Assembly: GCA_016191985.1 (NCBI GenBank)
Contig: JACPVB010000217.1
Location: 1 to 14,975, forward strand
Direction of reading: 5' to 3'
Length of the DNA stretch: 14,975 nucleotides
Origin: Chloroflexota bacterium
GTDB taxonomy: Bacteria; Chloroflexota; Anaerolineae; Anaerolineales; Villigracilaceae
This document shows positions 13,739-14,975 of this stretch, piece after piece; position 1 is the stretch's first letter, and every line of letters begins with the position of its first letter. The notes beneath the pieces are model-generated. The model was not told where the DNA came from, ran no database searches, and saw nothing but the letters and a program-made list of their open reading frames with translations. The position numbers and the translations under genes are program-made.

Positions 13739-14746
13739 CTAATGGGCGCGTCGCACTTCTTTCAACATCGCTGTGTAGCGCGGCGGCTCTTCTTCAAAAA
13801 TATAAGTCACAGGCGAGACGATGATGCCGCTGCCGCCAATGCCTCGCAATTCAGTAACGACTTGTGGCAGGTGGTCGCGGCGCACAACGATGGTGACCGA
13901 ATGCCAGCCCTGGTTTGTCTCGCGGGTGACGATGGGGCTGATCGTCGGCCCCTGCAAGCCGCCGACAGAGGTTTGTGTGAAGAGTTTGTCCGCAATCGCT
14001 TCGGGGCTTTCGCCGCGCATGTTCGCAATGACCAGAAGATTTTCCTTCGCCCGCATATGCGCCTCGATGTATTCGAGCAGACGCCGCGCCATTTCGAGCG
14101 CATTCGGATTGGTTTCAAGCGCCTTGCGGTTTGCAATTAATGCGGCTTGCGAAGGCTGAATGACTCCATCACGCAGTGCCCGCAGACGATTATCCTGAAG
14201 CGTCTGCCCCGATGAAACCAGGTCGGCGATGATATCGGCATAGCCGATGGTGGGAGCGGTTTCGAGCGTCCCTTCGGCGGCGATGAGCGTATGCGGAATA
14301 TCCTGCTGGGTAAGAAACCTTTCAGTGAGAACAGGGAACTTGGTTGCAACACGCAATGGACGATGAAGAACAGCGACGTAGGCTTTTAGGGATTCGATGT
14401 TCATTACTTCGTTCCACGCTTCGGGGACAGCCAGTATCAGCGAGCATTGACCGAAGCCAAGTGCGTCATGCAAGACGATAATGTCGCCGTTGTCACCGCG
14501 CTTTTCTTCGAGCACGTCGATGCCCGTGATGCCAAAATCCACGCTGCCCTGGCGGACGCTGACCACGATGTCGCCTGGGCGTTGAAAGATGACGCTCAAG
14601 TCTGGCAGGGCGGGTATCTTTGCCTGATACTGGCGCGGATTGAGTTTCTGCACGGAGAGTCCGCACTCTGCAAGAAACCCCAGTGAGTCATCTTGCAGGC
14701 GTCCTTTGGAGGGGAGGGAGAGTCGAAGGGTGGGTTGTTGGGTCAT
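13739..14746 (-). CDS. hisG: ATP phosphoribosyltransferase, long form (HisG)
   Basis: The 335-residue enzyme joins ATP and PRPP in the first committed step of histidine synthesis. The N-terminal catalytic domain begins LRLSLPSKGRLQDDSLGFL (7-25). It includes DFGITGIDVLEE (70-81) and the PRPP-binding block EGTLETAPTIGYADIIADLV (158-177). Residues about 240-320, with ANMRGESPEAIADKL and GIGGSGIIVSPVTYIFEEE, form the ACT-like regulatory domain that binds histidine in long-form HisG. The enzyme should therefore be feedback-inhibited and not need HisZ. It is somewhat longer than typical long forms (about 285-300), with extra residues in the inter-domain helices and at the C-terminus. Its ATG has a strong AAGGAG about 6 nt upstream. 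It is the first his gene, and a palindrome pair fills the space ahead of it. Confidence 0.96.
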   Translation of the reverse strand: MTQQPTLRLSLPSKGRLQDDSLGFLAECGLSVQKLNPRQYQAKIPALPDLSVIFQRPGDIVVSVRQGSVDFGITGIDVLEEKRGDNGDIIVLHDALGFGQCSLILAVPEAWNEVMNIESLKAYVAVLHRPLRVATKFPVLTERFLTQQDIPHTLIAAEGTLETAPTIGYADIIADLVSSGQTLQDNRLRALRDGVIQPSQAALIANRKALETNPNALEMARRLLEYIEAHMRAKENLLVIANMRGESPEAIADKLFTQTSVGGLQGPTISPIVTRETNQGWHSVTIVVRRDHLPQVVTELRGIGGSGIIVSPVTYIFEEEPPRYTAMLKEVRRAH

Positions 14747-14769
14747 GTAAGCTCCTTTTCAAGTTGTCT

Positions 14770-14878
14770 CGGTGGTTGAGTAGCCCTGAGCGGATTTTGC
14801 GAAGGGCGTATCGAAACCACCTGTAATAGAAAATTGCTTCATTAACGGGTGGTTTCGACTGCTTGCGCTCAACCACCG
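14770..14878. repeat. Inverted pair of REP-like palindromes upstream of hisG
   Basis: Two units in opposite orientation are separated by 26 nt. Unit one (14771-14821) reads GGTGGTTGAGTAG, an inner CCCT...AGGG stem, then CGTATCGAAACCACC. Unit two (14848-14877) is a shorter inverted copy, GGTGGTTTCGA...CTCAACCACC. Their outer ends, CGGTGGTTGAG (14770-14780) and CTCAACCACCG (14868-14878), are perfect complements. They take up almost the whole leader region of hisG; only about 24 nt, including the ribosome-binding site, are free. Confidence 0.8.
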
Positions 14879-14891
14879 GGGTTTTCCAAAC

Positions 14892-14916
14892 AAAAAACCC
14901 CGACGTAGGGTCGGGG
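14892..14916 (-). terminator. Rho-independent terminator of the gene upstream of hisG
   Basis: On the minus strand CCCCGAC pairs perfectly with GTCGGGG around a 5-nt loop (plus-strand arms 14898-14904 and 14910-14916) and is followed by six Ts (14897-14892). The T-tract is on the minus-strand side only. It lies 28 nt after the stop of the preceding minus-strand gene, so it should end that transcript and isolate hisG. No His-rich leader peptide precedes it, so an attenuator role is less likely. Confidence 0.88.
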
Positions 14917-14944
14917 CTTGATGAGGCTAACTACGAAGTTCCTG

Positions 14945-14975
14945 TCAATTCACAGGTACGCGCACATTGACCTCC
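14945..14975 (-). CDS. C-terminal end of a further minus-strand gene (partial)
   Basis: Reading into the window on the minus strand, one frame is open and ends EVNVRVPVN before a TGA at 14947-14945. The intrinsic terminator that follows fits the end of a gene. Nine residues do not allow assignment. hisD would be an attractive neighbour, but these residues do not show it. Confidence 0.45.
   Translation of the reverse strand, partial: EVNVRVPVN

Noticed and set aside
14892..14975. Histidine-operon attenuator or T-box in front of hisG
   Set aside because: No run of His codons and no T-box consensus is visible. The hairpin follows the end of another gene and fits a simple terminator.

Overview
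The window looks like a piece of a free-living bacterial chromosome of mid to moderately high GC, most likely from the Chloroflexota (Anaerolineae-like). That placement is an inference. It rests on the style of the proteins and on intergenic palindromes that share GGTYGAGTAG and RTATCGARACC ends, not on a marker gene. The window has two arms that meet tail to tail near 7137-7153.

Left arm, plus strand (1-7153): a surface-glycan cluster. It holds the tail of an upstream gene, a class I SAM methyltransferase, three GT2 glycosyltransferases (one DPM1-like, two rhamnosyltransferase-like), a WecA/TagO-type polyprenyl-phosphate sugar-1-phosphate transferase, and an 859-residue polytopic protein resembling GT-C glycosyltransferases. 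A plausible scheme is that the WecA-like enzyme loads the first sugar on the lipid carrier, the GT2 enzymes extend or feed the glycan, and the large membrane protein transfers a sugar on the outer face. The first ~2.5 kb is visibly more AT-rich than the rest, which suggests a separate origin.

Right arm, minus strand (14746 down to 7137): a nearly complete histidine biosynthesis operon in the order hisG-hisC-hisB-hisH-hisA-[plus-strand cassette]-hisF-hisI-hisE-HAD. HisG is the long form, so HisZ is not expected. HisB is the dehydratase only, and no hisD or recognised histidinol-phosphate phosphatase is present. A HAD-family protein with an unusually large cap overlaps hisE by 4 nt and is the obvious candidate for the missing phosphatase.

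The his run is interrupted between hisA and hisF by a two-gene cassette on the opposite strand: a 72-residue XRE/Cro-type repressor and a four-helix membrane protein that overlaps it by 4 nt. Its promoter is unusually readable. TTGACT and TATACT are 17 bp apart, a 24-bp perfect palindrome covers the -10, a second degenerate copy covers the -35, and the ATG lies where transcription should start, so the mRNA is probably leaderless and autorepressed.

Most untranslated spacers of the his run are filled with repetitive DNA. There are inverted palindrome pairs before hisG, a nested palindrome composite between hisC and hisB, four tandem octamers between hisB and hisH, and heptamer tracts in the hisF-hisI and hisI-hisE gaps. 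A further palindrome seems to sit in frame inside hisC. Beyond hisG lie a strong intrinsic terminator and the last codons of another minus-strand gene.
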